A stretch of 64,000 bases of DNA from NCBI GenBank assembly GCA_963728145.1, contig CAVSJA010000001.1, positions 310,001 to 374,000 of the forward strand, read 5' to 3'. This DNA comes from CAVSJA01 sp963728145. Lineage in GTDB: Bacteria > Bacteroidota > Bacteroidia > Chitinophagales > Chitinophagaceae. A program made the translations under genes and the position numbers. Shown here piece after piece: positions 27,584 through 36,322 of this stretch (its first letter is position 1; the number at the start of each line of letters is the position of its first letter). The notes beneath the pieces are model-generated. The model was not told the origin of the DNA and did not search any database. It worked only from the letters and a program-made list of their open reading frames with translations.

Positions 27584-27731
27584 AAAAAGGAATTTGTTGA
27601 AAGTTAGGCCTTTCGGTATAAATGCCTGTCCCACTGACCATTTGCACCTGCCGCCGATACAATTTTCCAACAATACAGTCGTTAAATATTCAGTCCAAGA
27701 TTCTTTTCGAAAAACCTATTCAATAAACCCT

Positions 27732-27986
27732 ATGCGCCCCTTTGTACAAAACGACCAGGATTATTTGGCTGGCAAATTCCAATTAATGGAGAACCATATT
27801 CAGCACGCCAGCAAGATCGCACACCTCAAAATTCAAAGTTGGAAATTCGCCATGCGCACACCTGAAGTGGGCAATAGCTACCAACGCTCCGTTGAGGATA
27901 TGCTTCGTCAATCCTTATTCGCATTTGTTCCAAACAGCCATATTCTAAGCGAGGAAGGATATTACTTTGCTTGTTTATCTAATTAA
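27732..27986 (+). CDS. Unknown 84-aa protein
   Basis: Start chosen at the ATG at 27732; the upstream in-frame part overlaps the divergent gene's leader and looks non-coding. No signal peptide or membrane segment. Sequence such as NDQDYLAGKFQLMENHIQHA and KIAHLKIQSWKFAM suggests mainly helical structure. Followed 4 bases after the stop by a type B repeat array. No family recognised. Confidence 0.55.
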   Translation: MRPFVQNDQDYLAGKFQLMENHIQHASKIAHLKIQSWKFAMRTPEVGNSYQRSVEDMLRQSLFAFVPNSHILSEEGYYFACLSN

Positions 27987-27990
27987 TAGA

Positions 27991-28073
27991 GATGGTTTGA
28001 TGGCTACATTGTTAGATTGTTGAGTTCATAAATAGTAAGTCCAACAATCGAACAATAAAACAATCAAACCATT
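27991..28073. repeat. Inverted word-repeat array with ATAAATAGT core (type B)
   Basis: Left arm GATGGTTTGATGG and TTAGATTG words, core GTTCATAAATAGTAAG, right arm CCAACAATCGAACAAT to CAATCAAACC. It starts 4 bases after a stop codon and ends about 50 bases before the pullulanase start. Both neighbours are on the plus strand, so here the two arms are not explained by convergent genes. Confidence 0.85.
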
Positions 28074-28124
28074 CGAATTCTACAGTTCAAACCGCCTTCG
28101 TTATTTTTACGAAAATAACCAGGC

Positions 28125-30098
28125 ATGAATCGTATCTGGCTAATGTTATTCCTCTTCCTTTCCAAGGTCGCTAGTGGCCAAAAGCCTGATTTCAGCAATT
28201 ATCCCATTTATAACGGCAACGACCTTGGACTTAACTATAGTCCTGCGCAATCCTTTTTTCGCATCTGGTCTCCAACTGCAACTGAAATAAAACTTCGTTT
28301 ATATAACCAGGGTTTTGGATCTGAGCCGGTGCAGGTCCTTAATATGAAGAAAGATATAGGTGGCACATGGACAATTAGCATACCCGGGAATCAGAAGGGC
28401 AAGTATTACAGCTTCCAGGCTAATATCAATGGCAAATGGATGAATGAGGTCCCTGATCCTTATGCAAAAGCGGTTGGAGTTAATGGAAGGAGGGGAGTGA
28501 TATTTGACCGAAAGGAAACCAATCCTCCATTGTGGCAAAATGATAAAAGTCCTGTATTCCGGAATAAGACAGATGCGATCATTTACGAATTACATGTGAG
28601 AGATGCAAGCATTCATGCTAATTCAGGTATCAATAACAAAGGAAAGTTCCTGGGACTTGCAGAGAAAAATACAAAGAGTGCTGACAGTTTATACACCGGT
28701 CTCTCGCATATGAAGGAGCTTGGAATTACCCATGTTCATCTTTTGCCTTCCTATGATTTTTTTACAGTTGACGAGTCAAAACTGGATTCCCCGCAATACA
28801 ACTGGGGTTATGACCCTTTGAATTATAATACGCCTGAAGGATCCTATTCCACCAATCCAAACGATGGTATTACCCGGATAAAGGAGTTCAAACAGCTTAT
28901 TAAGTCTTTACATGATAATGGAATTCGGGTGATCATGGATGTGGTGTACAATCATACCATGCTTACTGATAATTCTTACTTCAATCAACTGGTGCCGGGC
29001 TACTATTATCGGCAGAAAGAGGATGGAAGTTTTTCAGATGCGACAGCTTGCGGAAATGAAACGGCAAGTGAGCGGCCCATGATGCGCAAGTTTATGCTTG
29101 AATCAGTTTTGTATTGGGTGAAAGAATTCCATGTAGATGGATTCAGGTTTGATTTGATGGGCGTTCATGATATCCAAACTATGAATCTCATCTCAAAAGA
29201 ATTGCATCGCATCAAGCCTGATATTCTTCTATATGGAGAAGGATGGACCGCAGGTGCATGTCCGTTGCCAGACTCGGTTCGTGCCCTGAAGAAAAATGCA
29301 TACCGGCTCGATAGAATAGCCGTATTCAGCGATGACATAAGAGATGGAATAAAAGGAAGCGTTTTCGATCATAAGGATCGGGGATTTGCGAGTGGCAAAC
29401 CTGGAATGGAGGAAACAATCAAATTCGGTGTAGTCGCCTCCACCAAACATCCACAGGTTGATTACTCAAAGGTTAATTATTCAAAGGCTGCTTATGCGGC
29501 CCAACCGCATCAAACAATTTCTTATTGTGAATGTCACGATAATCACGTGTTATGGGATAAGATTGCGATCTCCGCGGAAGGAATCAGCGAAACTGAACGA
29601 AAGGAAATGTACAAGCTGGCCCATTCCATTGTGTTGACTTCACAAGGCATCAGTTTCTTACATGCTGGCACAGAGTTTCTTCGTTCAAAGCAGGGAAATG
29701 AAAATTCTTTTAACGCAGGAGATGGAATCAATGCTATTGATTGGAGCCTGAAAGCAAAGAATAAAGACGTATATGATTACGTGAAAGGTTTGATAGCGAT
29801 CCGCAAGAAACATCCGGCATTCCGGATGACCGATTCCAAACAAATTGCAGCCAATATAAGATTTGAATCAAATCTACCCGCAGGAATTGTTGCCTATTCA
29901 ATCAACGGTGCAGCAGTTAAGGATAGTTGGAAAAAGGTCTTTGTTGTATACAACGGATCCGGATCACAACAATCGATCAAACTACCACCTGGATCCTGGA
30001 AAGTCGCGGTAGATGGAAATAATATTTTGAATGGAACAAGAACTTTTAGTAGAAATTTTAATTCAAAAGGAAGATCGTGTACGATTCTGTACCAATAG
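28125..30098 (+). CDS. pulA: Type I pullulanase, secreted
   Basis: 657 aa with signal peptide (LMLFLFLSKVASGQ). It hydrolyses alpha-1,6 branches of pullulan, starch or glycogen. N-terminal CBM48-like domain (RIWSPTATEIKLRLYNQGFG, about 45-120). The GH13 barrel has the pullulanase motif YNWGYDPLNYNTPEGSYSTN, then region I VIMDVVYNHT, region II with the nucleophile DGFRFDLMGVHD (Asp near 343), region III with the acid LLYGEGWTAG (Glu near 372) and region IV YCECHDNHVLWD. C-terminal beta domain to the end. Complete and apparently active. Confidence 0.95.
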   Translation: MNRIWLMLFLFLSKVASGQKPDFSNYPIYNGNDLGLNYSPAQSFFRIWSPTATEIKLRLYNQGFGSEPVQVLNMKKDIGGTWTISIPGNQKGKYYSFQANINGKWMNEVPDPYAKAVGVNGRRGVIFDRKETNPPLWQNDKSPVFRNKTDAIIYELHVRDASIHANSGINNKGKFLGLAEKNTKSADSLYTGLSHMKELGITHVHLLPSYDFFTVDESKLDSPQYNWGYDPLNYNTPEGSYSTNPNDGITRIKEFKQLIKSLHDNGIRVIMDVVYNHTMLTDNSYFNQLVPGYYYRQKEDGSFSDATACGNETASERPMMRKFMLESVLYWVKEFHVDGFRFDLMGVHDIQTMNLISKELHRIKPDILLYGEGWTAGACPLPDSVRALKKNAYRLDRIAVFSDDIRDGIKGSVFDHKDRGFASGKPGMEETIKFGVVASTKHPQVDYSKVNYSKAAYAAQPHQTISYCECHDNHVLWDKIAISAEGISETERKEMYKLAHSIVLTSQGISFLHAGTEFLRSKQGNENSFNAGDGINAIDWSLKAKNKDVYDYVKGLIAIRKKHPAFRMTDSKQIAANIRFESNLPAGIVAYSINGAAVKDSWKKVFVVYNGSGSQQSIKLPPGSWKVAVDGNNILNGTRTFSRNFNSKGRSCTILYQ

Positions 30099-30104
30099 CA
30101 TCAA

Positions 30105-30230
30105 GAGGTAAAGGGCAAGGGGCATGAGGCAAAAAGCAAAAGGCAAGGGGCAAAATGTAAGCTTTTGCTTCTTGCCTCTTGCCCTTTTAATTATTGCCTT
30201 TTGCCTCTTGCCCCTTGCCTCTTACCTCCC
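30105..30230. repeat. Inverted heptad array (GGGCAAG type)
   Basis: Lies over the 3' ends of two converging genes. Both arms open with GAGGTAA and continue in 7-base words such as GAGGCAA, GGGGCAA and AAGGCAA; eight words in the left arm, about nine in the right. The right arm is partly coding: it supplies the end of the M20 peptidase gene. Confidence 0.9.
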
Positions 30231-31605
30231 CGCTTCTCTGCATCAACAACGAATAAAACGTTATCATTCTTTCAAGGTCTTTAATTGCACGGTGTTCATT
30301 GAGTCCATGAAAACCATGGGAATCGATAACTGGTAGAAAATTGATTACTCCGTTGGATATCGGTCGGAAATAACGGGAATCAGTTGCGCCAATAACGAAC
30401 ATAGGTGTTGTTACAGCCTCTGGTACTAATTCTTTGACCAGCTGTTCGATTTTCAAGAAGGAGGGATGCGTTGTTGAAGTTAAAGGATAAGAAGGATTAA
30501 AATTATTTGGATAAGGTGTTATTTGAACTCTTTTGTCGCGTAAATGTTTTCTGATATGTGCTTTAACATCATCAACCGTTTCTCCTGGTAGAATGCGGCA
30601 ATTGACGGTTGCCTTTGCAACAGCAGGTATAACATTATCCTTCACTCCACTATTCATGATCGTTGTTACTATTGTCGTTCTTATTGCTGCATTGGTTCCA
30701 TAATTGCCTTCCATTTTTGATATGAACTGTCTTTTCAAAAACCAAAGATTGCTTATAGCGAATCGCATCCCAAATGGGAGATAGGGTTTCACTCTTTTGA
30801 AGAATACCCTTATCGTCGGTATTAATCTTGCATTCATGGGATGCTTATGGAGCCTGACCAGGGCTTTGTTAAGAATATCGATGGCTGTTTCTTTGTCAGG
30901 TGTAGCGCTATGACCACCCGGTTTATTTACGCTTAGCTCAAACGAGACATAACCTTTCTCACCAACACCAATAAGCGCAACCGGTCGCTTAAGTGGTGCA
31001 TAGTTCTTTTCGATTATCTCCAGGCCCTCATCCAAAACCATTTCCGCCCTTATCTGTTTGCTCTTAAACCATTCCGCAATTGCCTTTGCCCCATTAAGCC
31101 CGCCGACTTCCTCATCATGTCCAAAACAGAAAAAAATAGTTCTATCGGGTTGGAATCCCTTTTGAAGCAATTGTTCCGCGGCTTCCATTATGCTGATCAA
31201 TGAACTCTTGTCATCCACCGTCCCTCTTCCCCAGATCGTATCCCTGATCAACGCTCCACTAAATGCGAGTTTCGTCCAAACAGAATCAGAATCTTCGACC
31301 GGCACAACATCCTGATGCGCCATGAAAATATAAGGTTCGAGTCCTGGATTCTTTCCCTGCCACATATAGATATAACTGAATTCGTTTATAACTATTCGTT
31401 GGAGTTTTTGATTAACGAGCGGATAGGTGCTCACGAGAAATAAACCAAAATCTCTGAATACTGTTGAATCTTCGAGTCTACCCGGATATGTTATGGTTGG
31501 ATACCTTATAGCCTGACCAAGATGGACAGCGGCGGAATCGGGCATCGGAAATGCCTGAGATGAAATCTGTGGCAGGGCCTCTTTTGCCGGTAATACAAGG
31601 AGCAA
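30187..31605 (-). CDS. M20-family peptidase, PM20D1-like (repeat-derived C-terminus)
   Basis: Zinc aminoacylase/carboxypeptidase family. Metal-site motifs: YIFMAHQDVVPV, IWGRGTVDDKSSLISIMEAA, FFCFGHDEEVGG and ATDSRYF. A dimerisation domain lies between (GGHSATPDKETAIDIL). About 50% similar in layout to the paralogue at 50739. The N-terminus is unclear: no in-frame ATG exists upstream. The TTG at 31605 cuts into a hydrophobic stretch (WFFLLLVLPAK), while a CTG at 31641 would include all of it. The last 13 or so residues (EVRGKGQEAKGNN) are encoded by the GGGCAAG heptad array, so the native stop has probably been lost. Confidence 0.85.
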   Translation of the reverse strand: MLLVLPAKEALPQISSQAFPMPDSAAVHLGQAIRYPTITYPGRLEDSTVFRDFGLFLVSTYPLVNQKLQRIVINEFSYIYMWQGKNPGLEPYIFMAHQDVVPVEDSDSVWTKLAFSGALIRDTIWGRGTVDDKSSLISIMEAAEQLLQKGFQPDRTIFFCFGHDEEVGGLNGAKAIAEWFKSKQIRAEMVLDEGLEIIEKNYAPLKRPVALIGVGEKGYVSFELSVNKPGGHSATPDKETAIDILNKALVRLHKHPMNARLIPTIRVFFKRVKPYLPFGMRFAISNLWFLKRQFISKMEGNYGTNAAIRTTIVTTIMNSGVKDNVIPAVAKATVNCRILPGETVDDVKAHIRKHLRDKRVQITPYPNNFNPSYPLTSTTHPSFLKIEQLVKELVPEAVTTPMFVIGATDSRYFRPISNGVINFLPVIDSHGFHGLNEHRAIKDLERMITFYSLLMQRSGEVRGKGQEAKGNN

Positions 31606-31747
31606 AAAAAACCAGGGGAACCTTGACAGTTTAGTATCCAGATGGTTGGTTTAAAGTTGTTTAAAAATACAGGTTTATTTTTATTAGCAAACGGTCATCC
31701 CTTACTTAAAGAGTACCCTTATCTTTAAGAATCATAAATACTGGGCC

Positions 31748-32272
31748 ATGATAGCTACCGAACAGATCAAAACTGCCTGCGAACGCAGTATGAAGGCATT
31801 AAAACTTAAACCATCGCTTGGTAAAGGAACTGGTATATCAAAAGTGCGAATTACTAACGGTCTCACATGCGAAATTGAGGAAGGGAAATGGCGATTTAAA
31901 GCCGATATGCCGGAAGGCGCTGGTGGTAACAGTGAAGGACCGACACCGGGCGTGTATGGCCGGGCCGCACTCGGTAGCTGCCTTGCAATAGGATATATGA
32001 TGAAAGCTGCTCAGGCAAATATTCCTATCAGGGCATTGCAGGTAGAAGTGCAGGCGGATTATGATGATGGCGCCATGTTTGGTACAAGACATGATGTGCC
32101 GGCCGGATACACTGAAGTGCGATATATTGTTACCGTTGAAAGCGATGCTCCCGAAGACCAGGTCCGTCAAATGCTGGATGATGCCGATCTGCACAGCCCT
32201 TATCTCGATGTATTCACTCGCGGACAGAATTGTGTAAGAGAACTTCATATCATTACACCTCAACAGCGTTGA
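31748..32272 (+). CDS. OsmC-family protein
   Basis: 174 aa, cytoplasmic. OsmC/Ohr fold proteins reduce organic peroxides with a Cys pair. Here the first Cys is in GRAALGSCLAIGYMM and the second in RGQNCVRELHI, the expected positions. The N-terminal half (KVRITNGLTCEIEEGKWRF) and the block PTPGVYG fit the thiol-peroxidase-like OsmC subgroup. The gene is followed by a methyltransferase after only 2 bases, so the two are co-transcribed. Confidence 0.88.
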   Translation: MIATEQIKTACERSMKALKLKPSLGKGTGISKVRITNGLTCEIEEGKWRFKADMPEGAGGNSEGPTPGVYGRAALGSCLAIGYMMKAAQANIPIRALQVEVQADYDDGAMFGTRHDVPAGYTEVRYIVTVESDAPEDQVRQMLDDADLHSPYLDVFTRGQNCVRELHIITPQQR

Positions 32273-32274
32273 TT

Positions 32275-33090
32275 ATGGAACCAGCATTACAGAAAAGGGT
32301 TCAGCGATATGGATGGGATAAGGCTGCAGTATTTTACGAAAATTACTGGCATAGGAATCTTTCGCCTGCACAGGATAAGTTAATTGAATTTGCGGCTATA
32401 CAAACTGGTGAGCATATCATGGATATTGCCTGTGGCACTGGGCTCGTTAGCTTTCGGGCGGCCTCACTCACCGGGAATAATGGCTTCGTGTTAGGAACCG
32501 ATATCTCGGATAAGATGGTTGAGCTTTCGACTCAACAGGCTTTGGAGAAAAACCTGACGAATATCCGTTTTGAACGAAGTGAAGCTGAAACACTCAAAGT
32601 GCCAGGGGAAAGTTTTGATGTTGCGCTTTGTGCGCTTGGACTGATGTATGTAACAGAACCGGGATTAGCGCTCAGTGAAATGTACAAAACATTAAAACCC
32701 GGAGGGCGTGCAGTAGCTGCAGTATGGGGGAGAAGACAAAATTGCGGTTGGGCAGAGATCTTTGAGATCGTTGATAGAAGAGTAAGTTCGGAGGTCTGTC
32801 CAATGTTTTTTTATCTCGGTAATACTTCAGTTTTGGATATGCATTTCACCAATGCAGGATTCAGGGATTTGAAATCTACTACCATCAATACTATTCTCAC
32901 TCACGCCACTGATGAAGAAGCCTGCGGGGCTGCATTTGCAGGTGGCCCGGTTGCGCTTGCTTATAATAAATTCAGCGATGCCGTAAAAGAAGAAGCGCAC
33001 GCCGAATATCTCGAATCAATAAAAAAGTATAAGGACAATGAAGGCTATAAGATCCCGGGAGAGTTTGTGATCACGATGGGATATAAATAG
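32275..33090 (+). CDS. Class I SAM-dependent methyltransferase
   Basis: 271 aa; the ATG at 32275 lies 2 bases after the OsmC stop. Motif I is IMDIACGTGLVSFRAA, then VLGTDISDKMVELS, motif for the adenine loop (FERSEAETLKVP), FDVALCALGLMYV and LKPGGRAVAAVWG. This is the UbiE/Methyltransf_11 pattern. The C-terminal third is variable and should set the substrate, which is unknown. Confidence 0.88.
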   Translation: MEPALQKRVQRYGWDKAAVFYENYWHRNLSPAQDKLIEFAAIQTGEHIMDIACGTGLVSFRAASLTGNNGFVLGTDISDKMVELSTQQALEKNLTNIRFERSEAETLKVPGESFDVALCALGLMYVTEPGLALSEMYKTLKPGGRAVAAVWGRRQNCGWAEIFEIVDRRVSSEVCPMFFYLGNTSVLDMHFTNAGFRDLKSTTINTILTHATDEEACGAAFAGGPVALAYNKFSDAVKEEAHAEYLESIKKYKDNEGYKIPGEFVITMGYK

Positions 33091-33096
33091 TAGTGC

Positions 33097-33867
33097 TTAA
33101 TTCATTGTTTGAATCACTTTATCATAGATCTTCTTCAATTGAATATCTCCAAAACCGTAGATGCCTTCTCTTTGGAAAAACTCTTCAAATGCTGAGGAGA
33201 AATCTTTTTTCCCGTTTCTAATAATTTCTTCAAGCACCAGTTCGGGTCTTGGCTTTCTATCCTGCTGAGGAAATCTTTCAATATGTGCCTGTATCACTTC
33301 CTTTAAATAAGGGAAAGAATAAGAACTCATATTAACCAATTCTTTGAGTCCTTCCAGGTTATTTTCTTTGAAATCATTCCAAAGGGCGTCCCCAAGTTGC
33401 AAATCTTTTTCAACCAGCTTTACACGTTTTTGATAAGAACGAACCAGGTCATCTTCGCTGAATGAACCAAAGCCTTTCCATTTATCTGATTCCTCAGTAT
33501 AATCCGGGTAAACCAGGAATATATCGCCATATGCCTGTCGCTTCCTGAGCAGAGATAGAATAAACCAAAGATTTACCTGGCAAAACAGATCGTATTCAAA
33601 CCAGAGATTGAATTCCGCATCTGGGGATGCACGTATGATCTTTTTTATTTCTGGCACAACCAGTGAAAAATATTTTTTGCCTTGTGAGTCCGGAGAATTG
33701 TCAAGGTAGGCGGCTCTTATTTTCCAGAAGTCTTCGAGATTTTTCCCTCCAAGTTCACCGTCGATCAATGCTTCCCGCATGACTATGATTTCACCCGGCA
33801 ATAATTTTCCGGGAAATTCCTCGGCGAGGCAATCGCCATTCAGTACGTGGTAAATCCTGATTCCCAT
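33097..33867 (-). CDS. DUF1835-domain protein
   Basis: 256 aa, cytoplasmic. N-terminal signature IYHVLNGDCLAEEF followed by GEIIVMREALIDG is the DUF1835 pattern; the C-terminal helical half (LEGLKELVNMSSYSFPYLKE, HIERFPQ) matches the usual partner domain. Function unknown in the family. The 109 bases to the sigma-factor gene contain an imperfect hairpin (GCGACA / TGTCGC around 33894-33912). Confidence 0.75.
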   Translation of the reverse strand: MGIRIYHVLNGDCLAEEFPGKLLPGEIIVMREALIDGELGGKNLEDFWKIRAAYLDNSPDSQGKKYFSLVVPEIKKIIRASPDAEFNLWFEYDLFCQVNLWFILSLLRKRQAYGDIFLVYPDYTEESDKWKGFGSFSEDDLVRSYQKRVKLVEKDLQLGDALWNDFKENNLEGLKELVNMSSYSFPYLKEVIQAHIERFPQQDRKPRPELVLEEIIRNGKKDFSSAFEEFFQREGIYGFGDIQLKKIYDKVIQTMN

Positions 33868-33976
33868 TTGTACGGTAATTTAGGAATTTTCCTGCGACAA
33901 AAATTGTGTCGCTACGCAGGCGGCGTATTGTGTATTCAACCTCTAAAATATGTAGTCAACCGATGATCAAAAGTTT

Positions 33977-34618
33977 TCAACTTTGCCCTGCTAATTTTTC
34001 CAATTCCTTAAAAACTCTTTCGACTATTTGGGAACAGTAAATAAGGTTGAACTCATAAATATCTGCGCTATTGTACCAATTCTCTAACTTTTCCTTCAAT
34101 TGGGCTTTAGCGCGATTGAGTCTCACTTTTACGTTGACGGGACTGATGTTGAGGATCTCTGCGGTTTCGTTTACAGAAAGACCCTGCATCTCTCTCAATA
34201 AAAACACCATTCGGTATGTGTCAGACAATCCTTCAATTGCCTTTTCCATAACCTTTCCCAATTCCTGATGGACGATGGACTTGTCAACACTAACGGTGCC
34301 CTCCTCTACGAGTGTGGTTACCTGCATCCGTTGATTGGTTTTGATTTTATAAAGACATTTATTGATCATGATCCTGGCCAGCCAGGTGCTCCACTGTGAT
34401 CGGCGTTGAAATTCGTGGAGATGCTGGTAGGCTGTTATGTAAGTATCCTGCATCAGGTCTTGAGTATCCTCATGAAGAAATCCATGGGAACGACCGATCT
34501 TATACAATAAGGGATTGTAGCGGCGAATGAGAATTTCATATAAAGCAGACTCACCGGCAACCATACGGTCGAGGATTTCTTCATCGTTCAATTGCTGAGT
34601 TAAAATAGTTGAGATCAT
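33977..34618 (-). CDS. ECF-type RNA polymerase sigma factor
   Basis: 213 aa. Region 2 (YEILIRRYNPLLYKIGRSHG, DLMQDTYITAYQHLHEF, WSTWLARIMINKCL) and region 4 (LSDTYRMVFLLREMQGLSVN, NVKVRLNRAKAQLKEKL) are clear. A C-terminal tail of about 25 residues (ADIYEFNLIYCSQIVERV) is typical of one Bacteroidota subgroup. No anti-sigma gene with an obvious zinc motif is next to it; the 112-aa membrane protein upstream could be one, but shows no anti-sigma signature. Confidence 0.92.
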   Translation of the reverse strand: MISTILTQQLNDEEILDRMVAGESALYEILIRRYNPLLYKIGRSHGFLHEDTQDLMQDTYITAYQHLHEFQRRSQWSTWLARIMINKCLYKIKTNQRMQVTTLVEEGTVSVDKSIVHQELGKVMEKAIEGLSDTYRMVFLLREMQGLSVNETAEILNISPVNVKVRLNRAKAQLKEKLENWYNSADIYEFNLIYCSQIVERVFKELEKLAGQS

Positions 34619-34664
34619 TTTTTAAGTGGATTAGCGACGGCAATTATTCAATTTAATACATTCC

Positions 34665-35003
34665 TTACCCAATAGCAAACACCAATAAGAGGCCAAAGGC
34701 GATAACAGCTGTCAGGGCATGAATAACCGCAAGTCCAAGAGGCCCCGGTTTCTTTCGCATATCATTATAAAATAAGTAAATACCCCCAAGCGCAGCGACG
34801 CCAAACAGGATTATGCTCACCTGCGGATAGTTCTCAGGATTTTGAATGCCATAGTAGATTAATAACCCCAGGCCGGCCACGGCCAGTAGCCCATGAGCAA
34901 AAACGGCAGGTTTTGGTGTATCTCGCTTCTTAATAAGAGCATTGATAATTATTAATCCCATAACAGCGGCAAGCGCAAACAAACCAACAATTAGGTAAAG
35001 CAT
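34665..35003 (-). CDS. Unknown four-helix membrane protein
   Basis: 112 aa from the ATG at 35003. A longer in-frame reading up to 35225 would add an Asn-Pro-Ile/Val repeat, which is just the type A word array translated, so it is rejected. Four hydrophobic segments: YLIVGLFALAAVMGLIIINA, FAHGLLAVAGLGLLIYYG, VSIILFGVAALGGIYLFY and LGLAVIHALTAVIAFGLLLV. His residues in helices 2 and 4 recall small quinol- or heme-linked membrane proteins, but no family is recognised. It lies 46 bases before the sigma factor gene. Confidence 0.7.
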   Translation of the reverse strand: MLYLIVGLFALAAVMGLIIINALIKKRDTPKPAVFAHGLLAVAGLGLLIYYGIQNPENYPQVSIILFGVAALGGIYLFYNDMRKKPGPLGLAVIHALTAVIAFGLLLVFAIG

Positions 35004-35060
35004 GAATTGTTTTGCGGTTAGATTACGGATTTGAGGAAAGGTTACAGGTTGATGCCGGAA

Positions 35061-35275
35061 GTTGATGGGGTTGATAGGGTTGATAGGGTTGATAAGGTTG
35101 ACAGGGTTGATAGGGTTGACAGGGTTGACAGGGTTGACAAGGTTGACAGGGTTGATAAGGTTGACAAGAACAGCAAGTGAGTTATGTCGCAGGCCCAATA
35201 GAGGTTCAACTGTTCGCAAGCCCAATTCCTTCTCAAACTTGTCAACCTTGTCAACCCAGTCAACCTTGTCAACCT
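35061..35275. repeat. Inverted 9-base word array (type A), the longest
   Basis: Left arm (35061-35163) has about eleven words GGTTGATAG/GGTTGACAG; the right arm (35238-35275) has four, read on the other strand and starting at the TAG of the phosphotriesterase gene (35274-35276). The 75-base spacer shows no repeat. It sits between two minus-strand genes. Confidence 0.9.
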
Positions 35276-36296
35276 AAACCCTCCGCACATGTATTCTAAA
35301 AGCATGTGCTGGATTAACTCTAAAGATCAATTCAATTTCTTCTTGATTAAAACCTTGTTTTATTAGCTCGGGAATCAGGTGTGTGAAGACAAAATTGAAG
35401 TTTCTGAATTCGCCGCCCTGGGGTTCGCCAACATGGTACCAACCTGCATCCTGGGACACGAGGATTCGATTAAGCAAACCTTCATTTTTCATTTTAGTAA
35501 TAAACCTGATATGCTCTTGAAGCGAAGAAGGAGAGACACCATCAAATTCAACCCATCCACCTTTTTTGGCCGCCAGAATATGCAGGTCTTGATCTTTCTC
35601 ACTTTGTGCATGAACCCAGATCCAGGCATCTGGTCTCACCCCATTTTGATCTAATATTTCCAGTTCACGTAATGCAGCTTTTCCATTTCCTGTATGAACT
35701 GCAATGGTCAACCCGGTAGCAAGATGCGTTAATGCTGCCGCATGAATGATCTTTTCCTGCACTGCAGAAAGTGGGCTTGTATCGACACCTGTTTTGATAA
35801 AACCTGGTTTGATGCCAGTGCCATCGATTCCTTCCTTGCTTTCCCTGATCCAACGCTGAGATAATTGTTCAGCTGTTTCGGTGTACGCGTGCGCGGGAAG
35901 ATATTTTTCCTTCGCAGCACCGTAATAACCTGTATTGGTAATTATGTTTAATTCCGATGCCTCCGATAGACTTTTCAACAATCGCGGATCCCTTCCAAGG
36001 TAGGCTGGAGTGCACTCAATAAAGGAGACACATTTTTGTTTTCTTAATTGATTCAAGAATGGAAGAACGATCTTTTGTACATCAGAAGAATTGTACCGAT
36101 CAGGCGATACCTTGTCCGCACCAATGAAATCAACAAGTACGTGCTCATGTGTTAGCGTTAATCCAAGATCTGATGAAAGCAATGACCCTCTTACCGTCAT
36201 AAATAAATAGTCGGCCTGCAGCGGATGTGCAAACGAAAAAAGTACAGAGCCTGTAGCAAGCATGCTATTTGATATGAACTCTCGTCGCGATTGCAA
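35274..36296 (-). CDS. Phosphotriesterase-family metal hydrolase, Tat-exported
   Basis: 340 aa with a twin-arginine motif (SRREFISN) and hydrophobic stretch. TIM-barrel metal ligands: THEHVLVD (His pair), GIKPGFIKTGVD (the bridging carboxylated Lys or Glu position), TIAVHTGNG, VHAQSEKD and SQDAGWY. The family includes phosphotriesterases, lactonases and sugar-lactonases; lactonase activity is a reasonable guess. Only 26 bases separate it from the SDR gene upstream. The stop codon lies inside the first word of the type A array. Confidence 0.88.
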   Translation of the reverse strand: MQSRREFISNSMLATGSVLFSFAHPLQADYLFMTVRGSLLSSDLGLTLTHEHVLVDFIGADKVSPDRYNSSDVQKIVLPFLNQLRKQKCVSFIECTPAYLGRDPRLLKSLSEASELNIITNTGYYGAAKEKYLPAHAYTETAEQLSQRWIRESKEGIDGTGIKPGFIKTGVDTSPLSAVQEKIIHAAALTHLATGLTIAVHTGNGKAALRELEILDQNGVRPDAWIWVHAQSEKDQDLHILAAKKGGWVEFDGVSPSSLQEHIRFITKMKNEGLLNRILVSQDAGWYHVGEPQGGEFRNFNFVFTHLIPELIKQGFNQEEIELIFRVNPAHAFRIHVRRV

Positions 36297-36322
36297 GGAA
36301 AAATTTTCAGAACATTAAGTTA

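Noticed and set aside
30124..30336. Short open frame starting MRQKAKGKG on the plus strand
   Set aside because: It lies in the GGGCAAG array and then runs antisense to the M20 gene.
35004..35225. N-terminal extension of the 34665 membrane protein with an Asn-Pro-Ile/Val repeat
   Set aside because: It is the type A 9-base array translated (9 is a multiple of 3, so the frame stays open). The ATG at 35003 gives a sensible membrane protein.
35042..35305. Open frames on both strands rich in Thr-Leu-Ser or Gly-Leu-Ile repeats
   Set aside because: Both are read-outs of the same array with no start context and no homology.
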